A DNA stretch of 7,489 nt from an uncultured Solirubrobacteraceae bacterium (GTDB taxonomy: Bacteria > Actinomycetota > Thermoleophilia > Solirubrobacterales > Solirubrobacteraceae), in assembly GCA_902806215.1 (NCBI GenBank), contig CADCVT010000147.1, positions 1-7,489 of the forward strand, written 5' to 3'. Positions within the stretch are counted from its first letter, which is position 1. The number at the start of each line of letters is the position of its first letter. Below, in pieces: positions 1-6,312 of this stretch. The notes beneath the pieces were generated by a model. The model saw only the letters and a list, made by a program, of their open reading frames with translations. It was not told the origin of the DNA and did not search any database. Made by a program: the position numbers and the translations under genes.

Positions 1-949
1 GCGGGACGAGCCCGCGGTCGGGGTCCTGCCAGCGCAGGAGCGCCTCGACGGCGGTGATCTCGCCGTCGGCCAGCGCGACGATCGGCTGGTAGTGCAGCAC
101 GAGCTCGTCGCGCTCGATCGCGCGGCGCAGGCGCGTGGTGACGAGCAGCCGCTCGACCGCCTCCGACGTCCCGCCCTCGTAGAACGCGACACGGGCGTCG
201 CCGGCGCGGCGCGCCTCGCGCATCGCGGCCTCGGCGTGCCGGATGGCGGTCTCGGCGTCGGGCGCGTCGGACGGCAGCAGGCTGATGCCGACGTGCGCCG
301 ACAGCTCGAACGTCTCGTCCTCGATCTCGAGTGGACGGGCCGCGGCCTCGAGCAGCTGCTCGGCGGTCGCCTCGGCGACCTGCTCGGCCCGGCCGTCGAG
401 GTCGGCGAGCATCACCGTGAGCTCGCCGTCGGCGGGCGCGGCCACCATCGCCGTGTCGGGCAGCGTCGCGCGGGCGCGCTCGGCGATCTCGCACAGGGCC
501 TCGTCGTGCGCCGCCCGTCCGAGGCCGGCGGAGACGAGGTCCAGGCCCTGGATGCCGACCTGCAGCACGGCCACGGTCTGGTCGGCCTGCCTGGCGCGGG
601 CGCCGGCGAGCGCGAGGTGATCGCGCAGCAGGCTGCGTCCCGGGAGCTTCGTCACGGGGTCGCGCGCCGGGTCGACGGCAACGAGCGCGCCGTACGTGCG
701 GTGGACGCCGTCCTCCTCGACGGTCGTGCTCACCTCGTGCAGGCGCGAGCGGTCGCGGTCCCAGCGCCACGGCTCGGCGAGGTAGCGCTCGGGCGTCTCC
801 CCCAGCAGGTCCTCGGCGGCCGCGCTGATGTACGTCGGCCGTCCCTCGTCGCAGACGAAGAGCACGGCGGGAACGCGGTCGGCAAGGCCCGCGAGCGGAT
901 GCTCGCTGTCGCGGCGCACGCGTGCGTCGTCCGTTGCCTTGTCCCCCAT
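1..949 (-). CDS. PAS-like / degenerate GGDEF / EAL protein (C-terminus beyond window)
   Basis: This protein probably breaks down or senses cyclic di-GMP in the cytoplasm. I translated the minus strand from ATG at 949; the frame stays open for 316 codons to the window edge, so the 3' end is missing. Residues about 25-95 look like a PAS-type sensor (PTYISAAAEDLLGETPERY). A GGDEF-type domain follows at about 97-260, opening with DPVTKLPGRSLLRDHL. The EAL domain starts at about 272, with LHYQP (285-289) and EALLRW (302-307); E302 would be the metal-binding Glu of EAL phosphodiesterases. In the GGDEF domain the signature loop reads ADGEL (173-177), and the usual first metal-site Asp stretch reads VGIQGLD, so cyclase activity is unlikely. 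In-frame GTG codons at 952 and 967 are alternative starts; none has a clear ribosome-binding site. It is the last visible gene of the minus-strand cluster, 50 bases after the kinase. EAL activity cannot be judged because most of that domain is outside. Confidence 0.88.
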   Translation of the reverse strand, partial: MGDKATDDARVRRDSEHPLAGLADRVPAVLFVCDEGRPTYISAAAEDLLGETPERYLAEPWRWDRDRSRLHEVSTTVEEDGVHRTYGALVAVDPARDPVTKLPGRSLLRDHLALAGARARQADQTVAVLQVGIQGLDLVSAGLGRAAHDEALCEIAERARATLPDTAMVAAPADGELTVMLADLDGRAEQVAEATAEQLLEAAARPLEIEDETFELSAHVGISLLPSDAPDAETAIRHAEAAMREARRAGDARVAFYEGGTSEAVERLLVTTRLRRAIERDELVLHYQPIVALADGEITAVEALLRWQDPDRGLVP

Positions 950-984
950 CACGGTGGTGTTGCCCACTGCGCCGAACGGCGAAG

Positions 985-998
985 CACCGGCGCCGGTG
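985..998. repeat. 14-bp perfect palindrome between kinase and GGDEF-EAL genes
   Basis: CACCGGCGCCGGTG is a perfect palindrome directly downstream of the kinase stop codon. A second small hairpin (CGCC-GTTC-GGCG on the minus strand) lies just beyond it. It could be an operator, an mRNA processing or attenuation element, or chance in GC-rich DNA. There is no T tract, so a classical terminator is not supported. Confidence 0.4.
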
Positions 999-999
999 T

Positions 1000-2499
1000 T
1001 CAGGGGTCGGTCTTGCAGGACAGGCCGGCGGGCTCGACCCGCCAGCCGTCGCCCTTGCGGACCGCCTGCAGCGTGCCGCTGCACCGGTCGGTGCGCGTGC
1101 TGTGCTCGGCGACGGTCTGGACCTGGAGCGTCGCGGTGGTGCCGCTGCGGCCCGTCTCCTCGAGCTTGACGAACTCGATCGAGCGCAGCGAGCCGAGCGT
1201 GTCCTCCAGGCCGGCGCGCGAGCCGAACGCCTGGCGGAACCGCGGCCCGGCCAGGTTCCAGGCGCCGTCGAAGTCGCCCTCGGCGGCCCGGGTGTAGAAC
1301 GCGCGCACGGCGGAGACCGGCGTCGCGTCGGCGCGCGGCGGCTTCGCGGCGGCCTGGGTCTCCTGCGTGCCCTGCTGCTCGCTCGTCGTGCCGGTCTTGG
1401 TCTTGGCCGTGTCGTTCCTCTCGGGGTCGTCACCGCCGCTCAGGGCGACGGTCGCGATGACGGCGAGCAGGAGGAGCCCGAGTACCGCGGCGGCGATGCC
1501 GCGCTTGCGCCCTTCGCGCCGTGGCGCGGGCGCGTGAACAGCAGCGGGTGAGGGAGTCGATCCGATGGTGGTCGGCGCGTCCTCGGGCTCGGGCTCTCGG
1601 TCCGGCACCGGCTCGGACCGTGCCGCGAGCGCGGGCATGGTCATCGTCGCTGAGTCGTTGTTGGGATCGGCACGCGAAGCCGAGCCAAGACCGAAGGCAG
1701 CCTCCAGCTCGGTCACGAGCTCACCGGCCGACGAGGGCCGGTCTGCCGGTTCCCGCGCCATCCCGCGCTGGAGCGCCTCCGCCACCGCGGCCGGCGTGTC
1801 GGCGCGGGCGTCGGACAGGTCCGGCCGTGGCGCCTCGCGGATCTGACCCATCAGCTCGAGCGGGCTCTGCGCCTGGTGCGGCCGGCGACCGGCGAGCACC
1901 TCGAACGCGACCGAGGCCAGCGCGTACACGTCGGCGGCGGGCGTCACCGGGCCCGGCTCGACCTGCTCGGGCGCCATGTACGCGACGGTGCCGAGAAGGC
2001 CGCCCGTGCGCGTGATCTGGGTCATCTCCTCCGAGGTGGCGACGCCGAGGTCGGCGAGCTTGACCGCGCCGTCGGAGCGCAGGAGGACGTTCGCGGGCTT
2101 GACGTCGCGGTGGACGATCCCCTCGGAGTGCGCGTAGTCAAGCGCCTCGGCCAGCGGCCGCAGGACGGCGAGCGCCTGCTCCGGTGCGAGCGGGCCGCGC
2201 CGCAGCCGCTCGCCCAGCGTCTCCCCCGGCACGTACTCCATGACCAGGAGCAGCGCGTCGGCCTCCGACGCGATGTCGAAGACGGTGACGAGCGACGGAT
2301 GGCGCAGCGTCGCGCCGATCTTGGCCTCGCGGACGATCCGGCGGCCGTTCTCGGAGTCGGGCTCGGCGTGGACGCGCTTGACCGCCACCTCGCGCCCGAG
2401 GACGGTGTCCTCGGCGAGGTAGACGCTCGCCATGCCGCCCGTCCCGAGGTGGCGGACCACCCGGTAGCGCCCGGCGAGCATGGTGCCGGCGTCGATCAT
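1000..2499 (-). CDS. Hanks-type Ser/Thr protein kinase, one membrane span, non-PASTA extracellular domain
   Basis: This 499-aa protein should phosphorylate cytoplasmic proteins on Ser/Thr in response to an outside signal. The kinase domain (about 11-270) has every active-site element: glycine loop GTGGMASV (19-26), ATP-binding K41, helix-C E58, catalytic HRDVKPAN (130-137), metal-binding D150 in a DLG variant of DFG, and an activation segment with T163 and T165 ahead of GTVAYMAPEQ (170-179). A Pro/Glu-rich juxtamembrane stretch (270-333) precedes one membrane helix (about 334-354). A Thr/Gln-rich linker then leads to an outer domain (about 394-499) starting AVRAFYTRAAEGDFDGAW, which suggests an NTF2-like/DUF4878-like fold. 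C473 and C495 could form a disulphide. PASTA repeats, usual in PknB, are absent. The start is ATG at 2499; ATG at 2481 is possible. Neither has a good ribosome-binding site. It begins 26 bases after the aminotransferase stop, so it is probably co-transcribed with it. Confidence 0.95.
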   Translation of the reverse strand: MIDAGTMLAGRYRVVRHLGTGGMASVYLAEDTVLGREVAVKRVHAEPDSENGRRIVREAKIGATLRHPSLVTVFDIASEADALLLVMEYVPGETLGERLRRGPLAPEQALAVLRPLAEALDYAHSEGIVHRDVKPANVLLRSDGAVKLADLGVATSEEMTQITRTGGLLGTVAYMAPEQVEPGPVTPAADVYALASVAFEVLAGRRPHQAQSPLELMGQIREAPRPDLSDARADTPAAVAEALQRGMAREPADRPSSAGELVTELEAAFGLGSASRADPNNDSATMTMPALAARSEPVPDREPEPEDAPTTIGSTPSPAAVHAPAPRREGRKRGIAAAVLGLLLLAVIATVALSGGDDPERNDTAKTKTGTTSEQQGTQETQAAAKPPRADATPVSAVRAFYTRAAEGDFDGAWNLAGPRFRQAFGSRAGLEDTLGSLRSIEFVKLEETGRSGTTATLQVQTVAEHSTRTDRCSGTLQAVRKGDGWRVEPAGLSCKTDP

Positions 2500-2511
2500 C
2501 GAAGGCAGTGT

Positions 2512-2524
2512 CGCACCGGGTGCG
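2512..2524. repeat. Inverted repeat between aminotransferase and kinase genes
   Basis: CGCACC-G-GGTGCG has perfect 6-base arms around one base and lies in the 26-base gap between the aminotransferase stop and the kinase start. The same half-site (GGTGCG/CGCACC) recurs in the repeat at 3671-3689. With a one-base centre it suits a protein-binding site better than an RNA hairpin, but chance in this composition is possible. Confidence 0.35.
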
Positions 2525-2525
2525 G

Positions 2526-3686
2526 CTACAGCCGCCCGATGACGTCGGCGAGCCGGTCACCGGCCTCCTCGATGTCCGCGTCCGGAAGGGCCAGCGAGAG
2601 CCGGACCCACCCCGCGCCGCGCGACCCGAACCCGATCCCGTCGGCGACCCCGAGCTTGTGCTCGTCGACGAGCTGCGCCGCCGTCAGGCCGTCGGGCAGC
2701 TTCCACCAGGCGTAGAACGTCCCCTCCGACGGCGTGATCTCCGCGCCGGCCGCGCGCAGGCGCCCGACGAGCAGGTCGCGGCGGCGCTCGTACGTCTCGC
2801 GGCGCACGCCGACGAGCGACTGATCGCCGTCGAGCGCCGCCTCCAGGCCGCGCTGCAGCCCGGTCCAGACGCCGGCGGTGCCGTGGTCGATCAGCGTGTT
2901 GACGCGCTCGACGATCTCGGCGTTGCCCACGAGGAACCCGATCCGCCAGCCCGCCATCCCGTAGACCTTCGACGGCGACCACAGCTCGACGGCGACGTCG
3001 CTCGCCCCCTCGACCGCGAGGATGCTCGTCGCCTCGTGGCCGTCGAACGTCAGGCGGTCGTAGGCGAGGTCGTGCAGCACCACGCAGCCGCGCTTGCGCG
3101 CGTAGGCGACGGCCGCCTCGAACGTCCCCGGCCGCGCGCACGTCGCGCACGGGTTCGAGGGGTAGTTGAGGACGACCAGCGCCGGATCGACGTCGGCGAC
3201 CGCGTCGAAGTCAGGCTGGAAGCCGGCCGTCGGGTCGAGCGGCAGCGCCCCGCGCGTCGCCCCCGCCAGCGCGACTCCCGACGGGTAGTCGGGGTAGCCC
3301 GGATCGGGCAGCAGCACGGTGTCCCCGCGTCCCGCGACCGCGACGCAGGTCAGCACGATCCCCGTCTTCGTCCCGCCGACGACCGCGATCTCGCGCTCGG
3401 GGTCGAGCGTCACGCCGTGGTCGGCGGCGTACCGCCGGGCGAGTGCCTCCTTCAGCGACGCGTGCCCGCGAAACGGCGGGTAGCCGTGCACGGCGGGCGT
3501 GTCGACCTCGAGCGCCGCGGCGCGCAGGGCCTCGATCGCATGGTCGGGCGGCGCCATGTCCGGGTTGCCGCGACCGAGCTCGATGAACCGCGGCCCCGGC
3601 GTGGCCCGCGCGGCAGCAGCAGCGGCCAGCAGCCGCGTGAAGTACTGCTCGGGAAGCTCGGAGATCGCGCGCGGTGCGGGTCGCAC
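2526..3686 (-). CDS. PLP-dependent class I/II aminotransferase (LL-diaminopimelate/aspartate type)
   Basis: This 386-aa fold-type I aminotransferase should move an amino group between an amino acid and a 2-oxo acid using pyridoxal phosphate. Visible residues are GGTKTGI (104-110, phosphate-binding turn), NYPSNP (174-179, N178), D206 in LHDLAYD, the Schiff-base lysine K240 in SPSKVYGMAGWRIG with R248, and R362 in VRLSLALP, which binds the substrate carboxylate. Length and motif order match the LL-diaminopimelate, DapC-like and alanine/aspartate aminotransferases, so an amino acid or lysine-pathway role is likely, but the substrate cannot be read from the sequence. The start is GTG at 3686, ten bases after the STAS stop. 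It leads directly into ISELPEQYFTRLL, the normal family N-terminus, and no better start is seen. It has no clear ribosome-binding site, so translational coupling to the STAS gene is likely. The start codon lies inside a perfect hairpin (3671-3689). A metabolic enzyme inside a signalling cluster is unusual. Confidence 0.93.
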   Translation of the reverse strand: MRPAPRAISELPEQYFTRLLAAAAAARATPGPRFIELGRGNPDMAPPDHAIEALRAAALEVDTPAVHGYPPFRGHASLKEALARRYAADHGVTLDPEREIAVVGGTKTGIVLTCVAVAGRGDTVLLPDPGYPDYPSGVALAGATRGALPLDPTAGFQPDFDAVADVDPALVVLNYPSNPCATCARPGTFEAAVAYARKRGCVVLHDLAYDRLTFDGHEATSILAVEGASDVAVELWSPSKVYGMAGWRIGFLVGNAEIVERVNTLIDHGTAGVWTGLQRGLEAALDGDQSLVGVRRETYERRRDLLVGRLRAAGAEITPSEGTFYAWWKLPDGLTAAQLVDEHKLGVADGIGFGSRGAGWVRLSLALPDADIEEAGDRLADVIGRL

Positions 3687-3689
3687 CGC
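3671..3689 (-). promoter_or_regulatory. Hairpin enclosing the aminotransferase GTG start
   Basis: In the mRNA sense the sequence reads GCGGTGCG-ACC-CGCACCGC: perfect 8-base arms and a 3-base loop. The GUG start codon (3684-3686) sits in the left arm. If folded, the stem would hide the start until ribosomes leaving the STAS gene open it, which would couple the two genes. It is only seven bases beyond the STAS stop and has no U tract, so a terminator role is less likely. The function is inference; the symmetry is directly visible. Confidence 0.45.
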
Positions 3690-3696
3690 CGGGACG

Positions 3697-4008
3697 CTAG
3701 TGCAGGAGGATCCCGTCGAGCCCCGCCAGGGCGAACGTCCGGGCGACGTCGCGGCGCGGGTTGACGATGTCGAGCTGCCCGCCGATCGCCTTCAGGCGGT
3801 GCTCGGCCCACAGCAGCGCGCCAAGCCCCGACGAGTCCACGAACTCGGTCGCGCTGAGATCGACCTCCACCCGCCGCACGCCCGAGCCCATCAGGTCGCC
3901 GACGATCCGGCGGAAGTGCGCGGCGCCCGCGATGTCGAGCTCGCCCTCGATCCGGACGGTCGACGCGGTGCCCTTCTCCTCGTGTCTGAGCTCGTAGTGG
4001 TGAAGCAT
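3697..4008 (-). CDS. STAS-domain protein (anti-sigma factor antagonist type)
   Basis: This is a single STAS domain of 103 aa, the size of SpoIIAA/RsbV proteins, which bind an anti-sigma kinase (SpoIIAB/RsbW) and so free a sigma factor. It shows IEGELDIAGAAHFRRIV (20-36) and then the signature EVDLSATEFVDSSGLGALL (48-66). S59 or S60 in DSSGLG matches the serine that the partner kinase phosphorylates, so the switch residue is kept. A C-terminal LDIVNPRRDVARTFALAGLD (79-98) completes the fold. ATG at 4008 is chosen because the domain begins just after it; the frame is open further upstream but gives non-domain sequence that overlaps the divergent P450 gene. No ribosome-binding site is evident. 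It is the first gene of the minus-strand cluster. No HATPase anti-sigma factor or sigma gene is visible, so its partner must be elsewhere; the Hanks kinase two genes on is a possible but unproven kinase for it. Confidence 0.93.
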   Translation of the reverse strand: MLHHYELRHEEKGTASTVRIEGELDIAGAAHFRRIVGDLMGSGVRRVEVDLSATEFVDSSGLGALLWAEHRLKAIGGQLDIVNPRRDVARTFALAGLDGILLH

Positions 4009-4104
4009 GAGTCGCAGGTTGCAACGCACCGGACGGGCGGACGTTGGCCGCGTGTGTGTGGAGTGGCACACAAACCCAACCCCGACTGCGTAGCGTCCCG
4101 CACC
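4009..4104. promoter_or_regulatory. Divergent promoter region between STAS and P450 genes
   Basis: These 96 bases must hold the promoters for the STAS cluster (minus) and the P450 (plus). Directly visible are an 8-base palindrome GTTGCAAC (4018-4025) about ten bases upstream of the STAS start, and an inverted repeat TGTGTG-gagtgg-CACACA (4055-4072), which is a plausible but low-complexity operator. Neither gene has a Shine-Dalgarno sequence here. I found no convincing -35/-10 pair for the minus strand. Confidence 0.5.
4091..4096 (+). promoter_or_regulatory. Possible -10 box for a leaderless P450 mRNA
   Basis: TAGCGT fits the actinobacterial TANNNT -10 pattern and ends eight bases before the P450 ATG at 4105. 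Transcription would then start at or near that A, giving a leaderless mRNA. This agrees with the lack of any ribosome-binding site ahead of the ATG. No clear -35 box is seen, so this is tentative. Confidence 0.3.
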
Positions 4105-5430
4105 ATGTCCAGCGCCACGCTGCCGCCGGGCTCGCGCCTGCCGGCCACCCTGCAGACCCTCGGCTGGTGGACCCGGCCGCTGGCGTACTTCGAGCGCTGC
4201 CGCGCGCAGTACGGCAAGCGCTTCACGATGCGGCTGCTGCAGACGCCGCCGTTCGTGCACCTCTCCGACCCGGCCGACGCCCGCGAGGTGTTCCAGGCCG
4301 ACCCGACCGTCCTGCATCCGGGTGAGGGCGCCCGGATCCTCGAGCCGGTCGTCGGCAGGCACTCGCTGATCCTGCTCGACGAGAAGCCGCACCTCGAGCA
4401 GCGCCGGCTTCTGCTCCCGGCCTTCCACGGCGAGCGGATGCAGCGCCTCGAGAGCGTCATGCGCGAGGTCGCCGAGCAGGAGGCCGCGTCGTGGCGGCGC
4501 GACGAGCCGACGGCGCTGCACCCGCGCCTCCAGGCCCTGACGCTCGAGATCATCCTGCGCGCGGTGTTCGGCCTCGAGGCCGACGACGCGCGCCTCGACC
4601 CGCTGCGGACCAACCTGACCCGCATCCTCGAGCTCGGCGCGCGCCCCGGGGCGATGCTCCCCGCCGTGCAGAAGTCGTGGAACCCGGAGTTCCGTGAGTT
4701 CGACGCCGTGCGCTCAGAGTGCGACCGGCTGATCTTCAGCCTCATCGAGGACCGCCGGCGCTCGGGCGAGGAGCGCGACGACGTGCTGTCGATGCTGCTC
4801 TCCGCGCGGCACGAGGACGACACGCCGATGTCCGGTCAGGAGCTGCGCGACGAGCTGCTGACGCTGCTCGTCGCCGGCCACGAGACCACCGCGTCCGAGC
4901 TGGCCTGGGCGTTCGAGCGCCTCCCCCGCGAGACAGCCGTGCTCAAGCGGCTCGTCGCGGCGATCGACCGCGGCGACGACGCGTACCTGGTCGCGACCGT
5001 CCAGGAGGTGCTGCGCCGGCGCCCGGTGCTGCCGAACGCCGAGCCGCGCCTCGTGATGGAGGAGATCGAGGTCGGCGGGTGGCGCTACCCGATCGGCTGC
5101 GTCCTGGCGGTCAACGCGTACCTCGTCCACCACGACGCGACCATATACCCCGACCCGTACGCGTTCCGGCCCGAGCGGTTCCTCGACGAGGCACCGGGCA
5201 CGTACACGTGGTTGCCGTTCGGCGGCGGCCGCCGCCGGTGCATCGGGGCGAGCTTCGCGATGCTCGAGATGCAGATCGTGCTGCGAGCAGTGCTCGAGCG
5301 CCACGGGATCGAGGCCGGCGTCGCGGGGCCCGAGCTCACCCGCCGGCGCAGCATCACCGTCAGCCCGAGGCTGGGAGCGCGGACGGTGCTCACCGCCCGC
5401 ACTCCCGCGCCAGCGCCCGTCGCCGCGTGA
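4105..5430 (+). CDS. Cytochrome P450 monooxygenase
   Basis: This is a complete 441-aa P450. It binds haem through a cysteine thiolate and inserts one oxygen atom of O2 into an organic substrate, using electrons from a ferredoxin or reductase. All family marks are present: I-helix oxygen-activation motif AGHETTA (257-263), K-helix ExxR as EVLR (301-304), PERF (356-359) and the haem loop FGGGRRRCIG (372-381) with ligand C379. The HLEQRR stretch (96-101) is the usual C-helix region. There is no N-terminal membrane anchor, as in soluble bacterial enzymes. The VAGHETTA...LAWAF and LPFGGGRRRCIGA patterns recall the mycobacterial CYP135/CYP138 group, but family and substrate are not assignable by eye. 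ATG at 4105 is chosen because it gives the normal P450 N-terminus; the frame is open further upstream only as a shadow of the STAS gene. The tail after about 430 is Ala/Pro-rich. No ferredoxin or reductase gene is nearby. One rare ATA codon encodes I347. Confidence 0.96.
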   Translation: MSSATLPPGSRLPATLQTLGWWTRPLAYFERCRAQYGKRFTMRLLQTPPFVHLSDPADAREVFQADPTVLHPGEGARILEPVVGRHSLILLDEKPHLEQRRLLLPAFHGERMQRLESVMREVAEQEAASWRRDEPTALHPRLQALTLEIILRAVFGLEADDARLDPLRTNLTRILELGARPGAMLPAVQKSWNPEFREFDAVRSECDRLIFSLIEDRRRSGEERDDVLSMLLSARHEDDTPMSGQELRDELLTLLVAGHETTASELAWAFERLPRETAVLKRLVAAIDRGDDAYLVATVQEVLRRRPVLPNAEPRLVMEEIEVGGWRYPIGCVLAVNAYLVHHDATIYPDPYAFRPERFLDEAPGTYTWLPFGGGRRRCIGASFAMLEMQIVLRAVLERHGIEAGVAGPELTRRRSITVSPRLGARTVLTARTPAPAPVAA

Positions 5431-5433
5431 CAC

Positions 5434-5439
5434 GGAGGA
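5434..5439 (+). promoter_or_regulatory. Strong orphan Shine-Dalgarno sequence
   Basis: GGAGGA lies four bases after the P450 stop and is the best ribosome-binding site I noticed in the window. At the expected distance (5445-5450) there is no ATG, GTG or TTG. The next ATG (5468) opens only a four-codon frame. It looks like the site of a following gene whose start has been lost, which fits the damaged gene that begins after it. Confidence 0.5.
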
Positions 5440-5502
5440 TCAGAGCACTAAAGGCTGTGTGATCGTCATGAGACCCGGGTAGCGCGCCGAACATGTCGAT
5501 CG

Positions 5503-6305
5503 TTGCGCTTCACCTCGAGAACGGCCGGTAACGACGCGGGTGCGTTCCTGCTCGGGACGCCGTTCGACCTGGAGACGCAGACGCCGCCGTCCGACGCGCC
5601 CAGCTGCTGCTGCGGACCTCGCGACGCGGGGGCCGCGAACTGGGAGGACCAGACGCACTGGGACTTGGTCGAGAACGGCGTCCGCCTGCTCGAGCCGGTG
5701 CAGCAACCCTGGGCGCAGCAGTTCCGCCGCGACCTGTGGGCGGACCTCACGTTCCGCGAGGCGGTCCAGCAGGGCCTCCACGACGCGGACTGCGACCCTC
5801 GATACACGCGGCCCTCGTTCGGCCCCATCAACTACTTCGCCAACCACTTCTACGACCCCAACGGCGGCGAGAACTACATGCACAACGGGGCGTGCTCTCC
5901 GGCGACATGGGCGGCAACACGCTGATGTTCCTGCTCCTGAACGGAGACGGCTCGTACTCCTTGGCGTGCAAGGACTGGATCCAGAACCTCTGGTTCCTCT
6001 ACACGCGGCCCGACATCGTGTCGCAGCGCGACGTCACCTGGCTCGGTGAGGACAAGTACGGCACGAACCGCGACTCGGCCGACTCCCACTTCCGCCTCCT
6101 GACCGAGCGTGACGGCCTCACCTGGATCTACGACACCACCCGCGGCGAGGCGCTGACGCGGTACCGGGCGAACCCGTGGGCGGACCGTGGCTACCTCAGC
6201 CGCGAGGACCCGTCCGAGCCGCAGCAGCAGCGGTTCGTCCTCGAGGACGCCGGCGAGATCTCCGCCGGTGACTGGCGGGGCATCAAGGACCGCTGGCCGA
6301 CCTGA
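5503..6305 (+). pseudogene. Broken gene: phospholipase C-like N-terminus, unrecognised C-terminus
   Basis: Two consecutive frames together make about 266 codons. The first (TTG 5503 to TGA 5925) contains THWDLVENGVRLLE, DADCDP and ANHFYDPNGGENY. These parallel THAMIVTQGVSILE, the Asp-ligand segment and HFWDP/HFYDP of Clostridium alpha-toxin and Bacillus zinc phospholipase C. H52, D96 and H115 would match three zinc ligands. Past the GGGG run at 5887-5890 the coding-like signal moves to the frame that ends at TGA 6303-6305; one extra G would restore a continuous reading (HNGGVLSGDMGG). The C-terminal part is rich in Trp, Asp and Arg (SHFRLLTERDGLTWIYD) and I do not recognise it. The central zinc motif HxxxDxxxPxH of these enzymes is absent. 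There is no signal peptide and no proper start, and an orphan ribosome-binding site lies upstream. I infer a gene with 5' loss and a frameshift or internal deletion. A sequencing error at the G run, or two separate short genes, are alternatives. Confidence 0.65.
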
Positions 6306-6312
6306 GCAACGA

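Noticed and set aside
92..1297. Long plus-strand open frame opposite the GGDEF-EAL gene and the kinase C-terminus
   Set aside because: It is Arg/Gly/Ala-rich with no domain pattern and is antisense to clearly recognised genes; such open shadows are normal at this GC content.
1876..3764. Long plus-strand open frames (1876-2715, 2508-3764) opposite the kinase and aminotransferase
   Set aside because: Low-complexity Arg/Asp/Val-rich translations with no motifs; the minus strand carries complete families with catalytic residues.
3891..4823. Minus-strand open frames opposite the P450 (including upstream extension of the STAS frame to 4521)
   Set aside because: Ser/Arg-rich antisense translation without motifs; the STAS domain itself begins at 4008 and the plus strand holds a complete P450.
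5493..5531. Tiny ORF MSIVALHLENGR ahead of the phospholipase-like frame
   Set aside because: Twelve codons with no ribosome-binding site and no family signal; it lies in the likely deletion scar.
5881..5900. Programmed -1 ribosomal frameshift at the GGGG run
   Set aside because: The reading-frame phase (AAC GGG GCG) does not give a slippery X XXY YYZ heptamer that allows re-pairing in the -1 frame, and the gene also lacks a proper start, so decay or an indel is simpler.
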